Source of the DNA: an uncultured Clostridia bacterium
GTDB taxonomy: Bacteria; Bacillota; Clostridia; Christensenellales; Borkfalkiaceae
Assembly: GCA_904502225.1 (NCBI GenBank)
Contig: CAJGDO010000007.1
Location: 1 to 53,692, forward strand
Length of the DNA stretch: 53,692 bases
Direction: 5' to 3'
Below, in pieces: positions 6,208-15,174 of this stretch. Within the stretch, counting starts at the first letter, position 1, and every line of letters begins with the position of its first letter. Position numbers and translations under genes: made by a program. A model generated the notes under the pieces. That model was not told the DNA's origin. It worked only from the letters and a program-made list of their open reading frames with translations, and did not search any database.

Positions 6208-8121
6208 ATGGTAGAAAATATTAAAAATCAAACCAACAATTATGGCGAAAGTCAAATTCAAGTTCTTGAGGGGTTAGACCCTGTTAGAAAAAGACCAGGT
6301 ATGTATATCGGCTCGACCGACGTGCGTGGTCTTCATCACTTGGTTCAAGAAATCGTTGACAACTCTATTGACGAGGCGAATAACGGGCATTGTGACATAA
6401 TTACCGTTCAAATCAATGAAGACGGTTCTTGCACGGTTAAAGATAACGGTAGAGGTATCCCTACTGCAATTCACCATACCGAAGGAATTTCAGCCGTTGA
6501 AGTTGTTTTGACCAAATTGCACGCTGGCGGAAAATTTGGTGGAGGTGGCTATAAGATTTCGGGTGGTTTACACGGCGTAGGCTTGTCAGTTGTAAACGCC
6601 TTGTCTGAATGGCTTGACGTTGAAGTTTTCCAAAACGGCAATCATTATAAGCAAACCTATAACAGAGGCATTCCACAAGCACCATTAAAAGTTATTGACA
6701 CAGCAGACTTTACGGGAACTTGGGTCACCTTTATGCCTGATGATGAAATTTTTGAAACTACCGAGTTTAATTATGACACCATTAAAATTCGTTTAAGAGA
6801 ACTTGCTTACCTCAATAAAGGTTTGACAATCAAAATGGTGGATAAAAGGGCTGGTAAAGAAAGGGAAGACTGTTTCTTCTATGAAGGCGGTATTTCACAC
6901 TTTGTTGACGATTTAAGTAAAAACAAAGGGCCACTTTTTGATAAGCCTTTACACTTTGATATTTTTTATGGCGACACGGAAATTGAAATTGCACTTCAAT
7001 ATACTGAAACTTACACCGAACTTATTTATGCTTTTGCAAACAACATCAATACCGAAGAAGGTGGTACACACCTTGAAGGGTTTAAGAGTTCATTAAGCAG
7101 AATTATCAATGACTATGGTAAAAAACTTAACGTCTTTAAGGGCGATGAAAAAGTTTCGTCAGACGACTGTAGGGAAGGTTTGGTGGCAATTATTTCAGTT
7201 AAACTAACCGAGCCACAATTCGAAGGTCAAACAAAAACAAAACTTGGCAACAGTGAAATCCGTAATTACGTGACAAAGGCTATGAACGAATATTTTGGTG
7301 CGTTTATGGAAGAAAACCCTTCAAAAGCCAAAGAAGTTTTGCTTAAATGTATAACTGCTCAAAGGGCAAGGGAAGCGGCAAGGCTTGCAAGAGAAAGCAC
7401 AAGAAGAAAAGGTGCGTTAGAATCAACAACTCTTCCCGGTAAACTTGCAGACTGTTCTGATAAAAACCCTGAATTTTGCGAAATTTTCATAGTCGAAGGT
7501 GATTCGGCAGGCGGAAGTGCAAAACAAGGCAGAGATAGGCGTTTCCAAGCAATATTGCCATTAAGAGGTAAAATATTAAACGTTGAAAAGGCAAGACTTA
7601 ATAGAGTTTTAGAAAACGAAGAAATTAAGAGTATGATAACTGCTTTCGGGGGCGGAATTCACGACGACTTTGATGAAAGCAAGTTAAGATACAACAGAAT
7701 TATTTGTATGACCGACGCCGACGTTGACGGAAGCCATATTAGAATTCTTTTACTAACCTTCTTCTTTAGATTTATGCGTCCGCTCGTTGAAAAAGGGCAC
7801 GTTTATATCGCTCAACCACCACTTTACAAAGCAACAAAGAATAAAGTTGATAGATACTTCTATTCAGACAAGGAATTACAAGATTATTTAGCCGAAGTTG
7901 GAAAATGCGATATTCAAAGATATAAAGGTCTTGGTGAAATGGACCCAGAACAATTATGGGAAACCACAATGAACCCAGAAACGAGAACGATGCTTCGTGT
8001 CACAATGGAAGATGCTATTGAGGCAAACGAAACCTTTACAACACTTATGGGCGATAACCCAGAGTTAAGGCGTGCATTTATAGAAGAAAATGCAAAACTT
8101 GTCACCGACTTGGATATTTAG
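6208..8121 (+). CDS. gyrB: DNA gyrase subunit B
   Basis: The 637-residue ATPase subunit of gyrase introduces negative supercoils together with GyrA. Visible motifs are VLEGLDPVRKRPGMYIGST near residue 20, the GHKL ATP site (DNSIDEANNG, then DNGRGIP and GGLHGVGLSVVNALS), and the TOPRIM segment EGDSAGGSAKQGRDR near 430 with DADVDGSHI near 505. The conserved end near residue 570 (RYKGLGEMDPEQLWETTM) is present. The length is typical for the Firmicutes type. It is followed 15 bases later by gyrA, preceded by GGAG, so the two form an operon. Pairing with a GyrA that has the gyrase box argues against ParE. Confidence 0.96.
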   Translation: MVENIKNQTNNYGESQIQVLEGLDPVRKRPGMYIGSTDVRGLHHLVQEIVDNSIDEANNGHCDIITVQINEDGSCTVKDNGRGIPTAIHHTEGISAVEVVLTKLHAGGKFGGGGYKISGGLHGVGLSVVNALSEWLDVEVFQNGNHYKQTYNRGIPQAPLKVIDTADFTGTWVTFMPDDEIFETTEFNYDTIKIRLRELAYLNKGLTIKMVDKRAGKEREDCFFYEGGISHFVDDLSKNKGPLFDKPLHFDIFYGDTEIEIALQYTETYTELIYAFANNINTEEGGTHLEGFKSSLSRIINDYGKKLNVFKGDEKVSSDDCREGLVAIISVKLTEPQFEGQTKTKLGNSEIRNYVTKAMNEYFGAFMEENPSKAKEVLLKCITAQRAREAARLARESTRRKGALESTTLPGKLADCSDKNPEFCEIFIVEGDSAGGSAKQGRDRRFQAILPLRGKILNVEKARLNRVLENEEIKSMITAFGGGIHDDFDESKLRYNRIICMTDADVDGSHIRILLLTFFFRFMRPLVEKGHVYIAQPPLYKATKNKVDRYFYSDKELQDYLAEVGKCDIQRYKGLGEMDPEQLWETTMNPETRTMLRVTMEDAIEANETFTTLMGDNPELRRAFIEENAKLVTDLDI

Positions 8122-8136
8122 TAGGAGAAACAGATT

Positions 8137-10629
8137 ATGTCAAAAAAAGATATGAGTGCAGAATTATCTGCTGAATTTAAAGCCACTCTTGAAAAAACTA
8201 AATTAATCAACGTTGAAGTTAATAACGAAGTAAAGAAATCTTTTATTGCTTACGCTATGGCAGTAAACGTTTCTCGTGCAATCCCTGACGTTAGGGACGG
8301 TTTGAAGCCTGTTCATAGACGTATCCTTTACGCAATGCATGATATGGGCTTGACTAGTGATAAAGCCTTCAAAAAATGTGCTAAAATTGTCGGTGAAGTA
8401 TTAGGTAAATATCACCCACACGGCGACAGTTCGGTTTACGATGCTCTCGTTAGACTCGCACAAAACTTTTCAATAAATTTCCCACTTGTTGACGGACACG
8501 GAAACTTTGGTTCTGTTGACGGGGACCCTGCGGCAGCATACAGATATACCGAGGCAAGATTAAGCAAACTTGCAAACGAAATGTTAAAGGAAATTGATAA
8601 AAACACCGTTGATTTTTACCCTAACTTTGACGATACTGAAATGCAACCTGTTGTTTTGCCATCAAGATTCCCTAATATCTTGGTAAACGGTGCAGATGGT
8701 ATTGCAGTTGGTATGGCAACAAATATTCCACCACACAACCTTGCAGAATGCTTAAACGCTTGTATTGCACTTATGGATAACCCAGAAATCACGGTTGAAG
8801 AACTTATGGAATATATCCCAGCCCCTGACTATCCAACAGGTGGCGTTTTAATGGGCAGAGCGGGCATTAAACAGGCTTACCGCACAGGTAAGGGTGGTTT
8901 TGTTCTTCGTGCTAAATGCGATATTGAAGAATTTAACAACGGAACGAGAGAAAGAATTGTTGTCACTGAACTTCCTTACCAAGTAAACAAAGCAATGCTT
9001 ATTAAAAACATTGCTGATATGGTTAAAGACAAGCGTATTGAAGGTGTTAGTGATATTAAAGACGAATCAGATAGACACGGTATGCGTATGGTTATCGACC
9101 TTAAGAAAGATGCCAACGCACAAGTCGTTCTCAACACTTTATATAAACACACTAACTTGCAAGTTAAAGATGGTATAATCTTGCTTGCATTGGTTGATGG
9201 CGAACCAAAAGTTTTGGGCTTAAAAGAAATTTTAGAGCATTATATTAAGCACCAAGAAGAAGTTATTGTTCGCAGAACTCAATACGATTTAGCAAAAACA
9301 GAAGAAAGAGAGCATATTGTTAAAGGTTTAGTAATTGCTCTTGCAAACATTGACAGAGTTATTGAAATTATCCGTCAATCAAGCGATAAAAACACTGCTT
9401 GCGAAGGCTTAATCAACGAATTTGAATTAACTGACAAGCAAGCAAATGCTATTCTTGAAATGAGGTTGCAACGCTTAACTAGTATGGAAGTTGAAAAACT
9501 TAACGAAGAACTTGTTGAACTTGGCAACATTATTGCAGACTTAAAAGATATTTTAGCAAACGAAAGCAGAGTTAAGGCTATTATTAGAGCGGATATGGAA
9601 TTCATTAAAGAAAAATATCCATCACCAAGAAAGACAGAGCTTTCATACGATTATGGCGAAATTGATATTGCCGATATGATACCTGTTGAAGACGTTGTGA
9701 TTAGTTTAACTCATTTAGGATACGTTAAGCGTGTTCCTGTTGCTGAATATAGAACACAAAGAAGGGGTGGCAAAGGTGTCACTGCTCATAAGCCAAAAGA
9801 AGAAGACTTTGTTGACAATATGTTCGTCACTTCAACCCACGATGACATCTTGTTCTTTACTGATAAAGGTAAAGTTTACAGCATAAAAGGCTATATGGTG
9901 CCTGAAGGACAAAGAACAGCCCGTGGAAGAGCTATTGTAAACTTGTTGCAATTAACTGATGGTGAAAAGGTTAGGGCAATGATTCCGCTAAAAGAAAATG
10001 CTGAAGGCTATATCGTTATGGCGACCCAAAACGGCTTGATTAAAAAGACTGCGTTGTCAGAGTTTAGTAGCATTAGAAAAACGGGTAAAATCGCTATCAG
10101 CATTGTTGAAGGCGACGAATTGATTTCTGTTCAATTATCAACAGGCAACGATGAAATTATTATCGCATCACACGAAGGTAAGTGTATAAGATTTAGCGAA
10201 AATGATGTTCGTGCAATGGGCAGAGATACTCAAGGCGTTAAGAGTATGACCTTAAACAAGGGCGACATCGTTGTAGATATGGCTGTAATAAAAGAAGGTT
10301 CAGAAGTTATTACAATGACCGAAAACGGCTATGGCAAACGTTCTGATATTGAAGATTATAGAATGCAATCTCGTGGTGGCAAGGGCGTTAAAGCGGGCGT
10401 ATTTAACTCTAAAACAGGAAAACTTGTCAGCCTAAAACTTGTTTCTGAAAACGAAGACATTATGATAATAACTAACGGCGGAACGATTATTAGAGTTGCT
10501 GCTGAAGATATAAGTAAGATTGGCAGAGATACCCAAGGTGTTAGAATAATGAGAATTGACGATTCAACCGTTAAAAAGATTGCTATAACACCAAAAGGCG
10601 AAGAAGATGAAGAAATAATTGAAGAATAA
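8137..10629 (+). CDS. gyrA: DNA gyrase subunit A
   Basis: The 830-residue subunit cuts and rejoins DNA. The catalytic tyrosine is in AAAYRYTEARL (about Tyr137), after the quinolone-determining region HPHGDSSVYDALVRLAQ. A central coiled coil (about residues 380-490) precedes the C-terminal beta-pinwheel. QRRGGKG at about 541-547 is the gyrase box that separates GyrA from ParC, and a second SRGGKGVKAG copy lies in a later blade. An unusually long N-terminus of about 15 extra residues precedes the conserved start. It is second in the gyrBA operon and ends in a terminator. Confidence 0.96.
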   Translation: MSKKDMSAELSAEFKATLEKTKLINVEVNNEVKKSFIAYAMAVNVSRAIPDVRDGLKPVHRRILYAMHDMGLTSDKAFKKCAKIVGEVLGKYHPHGDSSVYDALVRLAQNFSINFPLVDGHGNFGSVDGDPAAAYRYTEARLSKLANEMLKEIDKNTVDFYPNFDDTEMQPVVLPSRFPNILVNGADGIAVGMATNIPPHNLAECLNACIALMDNPEITVEELMEYIPAPDYPTGGVLMGRAGIKQAYRTGKGGFVLRAKCDIEEFNNGTRERIVVTELPYQVNKAMLIKNIADMVKDKRIEGVSDIKDESDRHGMRMVIDLKKDANAQVVLNTLYKHTNLQVKDGIILLALVDGEPKVLGLKEILEHYIKHQEEVIVRRTQYDLAKTEEREHIVKGLVIALANIDRVIEIIRQSSDKNTACEGLINEFELTDKQANAILEMRLQRLTSMEVEKLNEELVELGNIIADLKDILANESRVKAIIRADMEFIKEKYPSPRKTELSYDYGEIDIADMIPVEDVVISLTHLGYVKRVPVAEYRTQRRGGKGVTAHKPKEEDFVDNMFVTSTHDDILFFTDKGKVYSIKGYMVPEGQRTARGRAIVNLLQLTDGEKVRAMIPLKENAEGYIVMATQNGLIKKTALSEFSSIRKTGKIAISIVEGDELISVQLSTGNDEIIIASHEGKCIRFSENDVRAMGRDTQGVKSMTLNKGDIVVDMAVIKEGSEVITMTENGYGKRSDIEDYRMQSRGGKGVKAGVFNSKTGKLVSLKLVSENEDIMIITNGGTIIRVAAEDISKIGRDTQGVRIMRIDDSTVKKIAITPKGEEDEEIIEE

Positions 10630-10631
10630 AT

Positions 10632-10667
10632 AAAAATATCGGCTTTTAGTTAAGCCGATATTTTTTT
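10632..10667. terminator. Terminator after gyrA
   Basis: AAAAATATCGGCTT (10632-10645) pairs with AAGCCGATATTTTT (10652-10665), followed by more T. The A-tract on the left lets it also serve the convergent YgjV-type gene. Confidence 0.92.
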
Positions 10668-10686
10668 GTTATTTTAAATAAAATTA

Positions 10687-11271
10687 TCACTCGAATTCTT
10701 CGTATTTATCTTTTCTAAATCTTATTTCAGCGACAACTATTGAACACATTGTCATAATTTCACTAATGAATCCTGCAATAGAAAAAGTGATTAAATTATA
10801 AACCAACCAACAAGACGCAGACGGGAAGTTTAAAAGACGCATTCTGTGTGGATTTTTTATTGAGTAAGAAATGGTTGAAATAAGTTTTGCAATAATAGAT
10901 AAAATGCTTATAAAAACCATAACTAACGTTGCAATTTTAAGGTCATCTGTCCAAACAATTTTGCTAACGTCCCAAGTTAAAATTATCGTTGCCGTTCCTA
11001 AAACAGCAGTTAAAATACTAAATATAATAACGGGAACTTTGTTCGAACGATTGTTTTTTACGTTAAGGCTAAAAATAATGTTTCTTATTGACCCAATAAT
11101 ATCCATTATCATACCCGTATAAGCGTGCAAAAATATGTATTGAACAACGAATAAAAGCGAACCAATCGTCTTTAATAAAATTATCGTACTGTACTTATTA
11201 AATTGAACGGCAAGGATATTTACTGCAAGTGCAATAAAGCCGATTGCCTGTATGAAAATATCAAACCACAT
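10687..11271 (-). CDS. YgjV family inner membrane protein
   Basis: This 194-residue polytopic protein has about six hydrophobic segments. The family-typical opening is FIQAIGFIALAVNILAVQFNKY, with a conserved SASCWLVYNL segment near residue 155. The family has no well-established function. A TTGATT/TATAAT promoter with a 17-base spacer lies directly upstream on the minus strand and puts the transcription start on the ATG itself. No ribosome site is present, so the mRNA is apparently leaderless. It is convergent with gyrBA and divergent from the pot operon. Confidence 0.75.
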   Translation of the reverse strand: MWFDIFIQAIGFIALAVNILAVQFNKYSTIILLKTIGSLLFVVQYIFLHAYTGMIMDIIGSIRNIIFSLNVKNNRSNKVPVIIFSILTAVLGTATIILTWDVSKIVWTDDLKIATLVMVFISILSIIAKLISTISYSIKNPHRMRLLNFPSASCWLVYNLITFSIAGFISEIMTMCSIVVAEIRFRKDKYEEFE

Positions 11272-11277
11272 ACTCTA

Positions 11278-11306
11278 ATTATAAAGCAAAAAAATCTAAA
11301 AATCAA
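11278..11306 (-). promoter_or_regulatory. Minus-strand promoter of the YgjV-type gene
   Basis: On the minus strand, TTGATT (11306-11301), a 17-base spacer and TATAAT (11283-11278). The expected start, 7 bases beyond the -10, is 11271, which is the A of the start codon. Confidence 0.65.
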
Positions 11307-11354
11307 ACGATAAATATGCTAAACAAAAATTTTTAAATTTTTATATTAAAATGA

Positions 11355-11383
11355 TTGACACAAAACATAAAAATTTATATAAT
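11355..11383 (+). promoter_or_regulatory. Promoter of the regulator-potABCD operon
   Basis: TTGACA (11355-11360), a 17-base spacer and TATAAT (11378-11383) form a full-consensus vegetative promoter. Transcription should start near 11390, ahead of the repeated AGTTTA-type half-sites. Confidence 0.85.
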
Positions 11384-11397
11384 ATATTCCGTTATTT

Positions 11398-11438
11398 AGT
11401 TTAGTTTTATTAAACTTTTTGTTAAAAATGTCTAAACT
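11398..11438. promoter_or_regulatory. Candidate operator cluster (AGTTTA half-sites)
   Basis: AGTTTAG (11398-11404) is inverted with CTAAACT (11432-11438). Between them AGTTT-TATT-AAACT (11403-11416) is a 14-base palindrome. They lie just downstream of the predicted transcription start and in front of an XRE regulator gene, a position that suits autorepression by the XRE-cupin protein. Binding is inferred. Confidence 0.45.
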
Positions 11439-11457
11439 TTAATAGGAAATGGATTTT

Positions 11458-11994
11458 ATGGTGATTGGTGAAAAAATCAAAAACTTAAGGCTGTATTGTA
11501 ATCTTACTCAAGAAGAACTTGCAGACAGGTGTGAATTGACAAAAGGGTATATATCCCAATTGGAAAATGACTTAACCAGCCCGTCTATTGCAACGCTTAT
11601 TGATATTTTATACGCACTTGGCACAGATTTAAAAGAGTTCTTTTCGGATATTGAAAAAGAAGAGAAGGTTTCTTTTAATAAAAACGAGTTTATTGAAAAG
11701 CAAACTGAAGAGTACGTGCTGAATTGGTTGGTGCCAAACGCACAAAAAAACACCATGGAGCCAACACATATTAGACTTTTGGCAGGTAAGTCGACAGATG
11801 ATGATTTCCCGCACGAAGGCGAGGAGTTTGGTTTTGTCTTAAAAGGCGAAATAAGTTTGGTGCTTGGTAAAAGAAAGATTAAGGTTAAAAAGGGCGAAAG
11901 TTTTTATTTTTCTGCTAACAAGGTTCACAAAATTGTCAACAACGGAAAAACTGACGCAGAATTTATATGGGTGTCGTCTCCACCGTCATTTTAA
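11458..11994 (+). CDS. XRE family regulator with C-terminal cupin domain
   Basis: The 178-residue protein has an N-terminal helix-turn-helix (residues about 5-58, NLTQEELADRCELTKGYISQLE) and a C-terminal cupin barrel (about 100-175, with HEGEEFGFVLKGE). This PuuR-like architecture is common next to potABCD in Firmicutes, where it is thought to sense a polyamine or related ligand and control the transport operon. The ATG at 11458 is chosen over 11449 because TAGGA lies about 10 bases before it, whereas the earlier ATG abuts that site. It is followed after 29 bp by potA. Confidence 0.88.
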   Translation: MVIGEKIKNLRLYCNLTQEELADRCELTKGYISQLENDLTSPSIATLIDILYALGTDLKEFFSDIEKEEKVSFNKNEFIEKQTEEYVLNWLVPNAQKNTMEPTHIRLLAGKSTDDDFPHEGEEFGFVLKGEISLVLGKRKIKVKKGESFYFSANKVHKIVNNGKTDAEFIWVSSPPSF

Positions 11995-12023
11995 TAAGAG
12001 ATAGATTTGTTTTGAGGTGAAAT

Positions 12024-13541
12024 ATGCAAAATAAAGGTACAAGAGAAAAGATTATTGAATTAGTTGATATAACCCGTGAATTTGAAGACGGGGTGGTTGC
12101 TGTTGACAATATAAATTTTTACGTTAGAAAGGGTGAATTTATCACATTTTTAGGGCCTTCTGGCTGTGGAAAAACAACAACTCTTCGTATGATTGCGGGG
12201 TTTGACAAGCCAACAAGTGGCAAAATTTTGCTTAATGGTCAAAATATAAGCCATTTGCCACCAAACAAACGCCCAATTAACACCGTTTTCCAAAGGTATG
12301 CACTTTTCCCACACTTAAACGTGTTTGATAATATTGCTTTTGGACTTCGAATGAAAAGGTTTGAGGTTGTTTACCAAGATAAAAAAGGTAAAGAAGTTAA
12401 AAGAATAGAAAAAATGCCAAAGGCAGAAATAGTTGCAAAGGTTGAAAAGGCGTTAAAAATGGTTGACCTTGAAGGGTTTGAAAAACGTAGCGTTTCAACT
12501 TTATCGGGTGGGCAACAACAAAGGGTTGCAATTGCAAGGGCAATTGTAAACGAGCCTGAAATTTTGTTGCTTGACGAACCACTTGGTGCTCTTGATTTAA
12601 AGATGAGAAAAGATATGCAACTTGAACTTAAAGAAATGCATAAAAAACTTGGCATCACGTTCATTTATGTCACTCACGACCAAGAAGAAGCACTTACTTT
12701 AAGTGACACTATCGTAGTTATGAAAGATGGCGTTATTCAACAAATCGGAACTCCAACCGATATTTATAATGAGCCTAAAAACTCTTTCGTTGCAGACTTT
12801 ATTGGTGAAAGCAATATTTTTAGTGGAACTATTGTTGGAGATAAACAAGTTAGGTTTATTAACCATAACTTTGATTGCGTTGATGATTTTGCTAAAAATG
12901 AAAAGGTTGACGTTGTTGTTCGCCCAGAAGACGTTGTGTTAATGGATGAAAACAAAGGTCAAGTAAACGGTAAGATTATCAGTTCTATTTTTAAGGGTGT
13001 GCATTATGAAATGGTTATGCTCGTTGGTAAAACTGAAATAGTAATTCAAGATACCGTTGAAAGAAAGGTTGGGGAAAAGGTAAGTTTATTTATCAAGCCT
13101 GACTTAATACATATTATGGAAAAGAATTTTTCAACCAATAAGTATGATGGTTATATTACAAAGAAGAACACCGTTTGCTTTGGTGATGGCGAATTCGAGT
13201 GTGACGTGACACAATTATATCCAAATTCATTTGTCGATGAAGAAGGCTATTTGATTACGGCAGAAGGCGAGAAGATTGACCTAACTGACGTTGACGTTAA
13301 CGTTGAAGTTGGCTTAAAGGATATTGAGATTAGTGACGATGCTGACCTTGGTGGTGCAATAGGTAATATTATTTCTATAATCTACAAGGGCGACCACTAC
13401 CAATTAATCGTTAGAACGGACGAAAATGAAGAAGACTTTGTTTTAGATACCGAAGATACTTGGAACGAAAACGATAGAGTTAGTGTAATTATTCCAAAAG
13501 ATAAAATCAAACTTTCACTTAAACAGGAGATTAAGAGATGA
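12024..13541 (+). CDS. potA: Spermidine/putrescine ABC transporter ATP-binding protein, extended
   Basis: This protein powers polyamine import with PotB, PotC and PotD. Walker A is GPSGCGKTT (residues about 44-52), the signature is LSGGQQQR (about 158-165) and Walker B is ILLLDEP (about 183-189). An insertion of about 25 residues sits between the Q-loop region and the signature. At 505 residues it is well beyond the usual 350-380. The C-terminal part repeats a TOBE-like segment: GKIISSIFKGVHYEMV (about 316-331) and GNIISIIYKGDHYQLI (about 447-462). The extra length therefore looks like an internal duplication. It overlaps potB by 4 bp. Confidence 0.93.
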   Translation: MQNKGTREKIIELVDITREFEDGVVAVDNINFYVRKGEFITFLGPSGCGKTTTLRMIAGFDKPTSGKILLNGQNISHLPPNKRPINTVFQRYALFPHLNVFDNIAFGLRMKRFEVVYQDKKGKEVKRIEKMPKAEIVAKVEKALKMVDLEGFEKRSVSTLSGGQQQRVAIARAIVNEPEILLLDEPLGALDLKMRKDMQLELKEMHKKLGITFIYVTHDQEEALTLSDTIVVMKDGVIQQIGTPTDIYNEPKNSFVADFIGESNIFSGTIVGDKQVRFINHNFDCVDDFAKNEKVDVVVRPEDVVLMDENKGQVNGKIISSIFKGVHYEMVMLVGKTEIVIQDTVERKVGEKVSLFIKPDLIHIMEKNFSTNKYDGYITKKNTVCFGDGEFECDVTQLYPNSFVDEEGYLITAEGEKIDLTDVDVNVEVGLKDIEISDDADLGGAIGNIISIIYKGDHYQLIVRTDENEEDFVLDTEDTWNENDRVSVIIPKDKIKLSLKQEIKR

Positions 13542-14374
13542 GTTTTAATAAAGATATTGAAAAAGCAAACGTAAAAAGTGCTTTTAGACCATCTTTTTCT
13601 AGAAAACAACTCTGTATCCCTTACGGTTTGTTTTTAGCACTTTTTGTTGTTTTGCCTTTGTTGTTAATAGTGTTTTATGCTTTTACCGACCAAAACGGCA
13701 GTATTTCGTTTGCTAATTTTATAAGGTTCTTTTCAAGTGCAACAACGCTTTCGACACTTATTATAAGCATCTTAATAGCACTTGCAACTACGTTGATTTG
13801 CATTATTATTGCATACCCTGTTGCATATATTCTTGCAAACAGCAACCTAAATAAAGGTGGAACTCTTTTAATGCTTTTCATTATGCCAATGTGGATAAAC
13901 TTTGTCCTTCGTGCAATGGCGATGAAAGATTTGCTAACAATTATTGGCGTGTTTAATTTTAACAATTACTTAAACGTTATAATAGGTATGGTTTATGACT
14001 ATTTGCCATTTATGATTTTGCCAATTTACACAGTTTTAAGCAAAATGGACAAGAGTTATGTTGAGGCTGGCAAAGATTTAGGTGCAAGTTCGTTTAAGAC
14101 TTTTACAAAAATTACCTTTCCTTTATCAATGGGTGGAATTGCAAGTGGCATAACTATGGTGTTTATGCCAACTATGACTTGCTACGTTATTTCTGATACC
14201 TTTGGTAATGGTTTAATCACTATTGTCGGAAAACTTATTGATGAGCAATTCACAACCTTCCAAAATTGGAATTTTGGTTCGGCAATGGCAATGGTTTTAC
14301 TTGTAATTATGCTTGTTTCTATGTGGATAACAGGTGGATTTAAAAATGAAGATACAAGGGGGACTAATTTATAA
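13538..14374 (+). CDS. potB: Spermidine/putrescine ABC transporter permease PotB
   Basis: The 278-residue permease has six predicted membrane helices. The EAA-type loop that contacts PotA is EAGKDLGASSFKTFTKITFP (about residues 178-197). Its position as first permease after potA, the longer N-terminal cytoplasmic stretch and the PotB-like LRAMAMKDLL segment separate it from PotC. It overlaps potA by ATGA and shares one base with potC (TAATG), which points to tight translational coupling. Confidence 0.92.
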   Translation: MSFNKDIEKANVKSAFRPSFSRKQLCIPYGLFLALFVVLPLLLIVFYAFTDQNGSISFANFIRFFSSATTLSTLIISILIALATTLICIIIAYPVAYILANSNLNKGGTLLMLFIMPMWINFVLRAMAMKDLLTIIGVFNFNNYLNVIIGMVYDYLPFMILPIYTVLSKMDKSYVEAGKDLGASSFKTFTKITFPLSMGGIASGITMVFMPTMTCYVISDTFGNGLITIVGKLIDEQFTTFQNWNFGSAMAMVLLVIMLVSMWITGGFKNEDTRGTNL

Positions 14375-15174
14375 TGAAAAAGTTTTTTCAAATTTTTTAC
14401 GTCGCTCTAATTTTACTTTTCATTTATGCACCTATCTTTACTTTGGTGTTATACAGTTTTGTCGATGCACCGATTGTTAATATCGAGCAAGCGTTTAAGA
14501 TAGGTTTTTCAACAAACCTATATAAAAAGTTGTTTGCTGACGCAGCATTAATGAAAATTGTTTATGACACCTTGTTTTTAGCACTTATTGTTGCAGTTTT
14601 AGCAACTTTATTAGGCACTTTTGGTGCGATTGGTATTTTTTATAGTAAAGGTAAGTTGGGTAAAAGCGTTTCTGCATCAAACAGAATTCCTGTTATTAAC
14701 GCAGAAATTGTCACAGCCGTTGCTTTGGTCTTACTATTTGCATTGATTTTTTCTGAAAGCCGTTCTTATTTTGCAATGGTTATTGGGCATTTGATTATAA
14801 CAACGCCTTTCGTTGTGCTTTCAGTTATGCCAAAATTAAAGCAAATGGATTCAAACTTGTATGAAGCAGCGTTAGACCTTGGTGCAACTCCATTTACAGC
14901 GTTGTTTAAGGTTGTTGTGCCAGAAATTTTATCGGGTATTTTAAGTGGCTTTATGCTCTCTATAACATTGTCGCTTGATGATTATATTATCAGTGCATAT
15001 ACAAAACCTGCTGGTTTTGATACTATTTCAACATACGTTTATGGTGCAATGTCAAAATCAAATGCAAATTCTTCCTTGCCAGCGTTAAGGGCATTGTCTG
15101 CTATAATTTTCGTTGTGATTATTTTAGTTGTTGTGCTTAAAAACGTGCATATAAGAAAAAAGGAGGCTAAATAA
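14374..15174 (+). CDS. potC: Spermidine/putrescine ABC transporter permease PotC
   Basis: The 266-residue second permease of the polyamine importer has six predicted helices. The EAA loop is EAALDLGATPFTALFKVVVP (about residues 168-187), followed by LSLDDYIISAYT, which is characteristic of PotC. It starts on the last base of the potB stop codon, and AAGGAGG near its 3' end provides the ribosome site for potD, which begins at the next base after its stop. Confidence 0.93.
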   Translation: MKKFFQIFYVALILLFIYAPIFTLVLYSFVDAPIVNIEQAFKIGFSTNLYKKLFADAALMKIVYDTLFLALIVAVLATLLGTFGAIGIFYSKGKLGKSVSASNRIPVINAEIVTAVALVLLFALIFSESRSYFAMVIGHLIITTPFVVLSVMPKLKQMDSNLYEAALDLGATPFTALFKVVVPEILSGILSGFMLSITLSLDDYIISAYTKPAGFDTISTYVYGAMSKSNANSSLPALRALSAIIFVVIILVVVLKNVHIRKKEAK

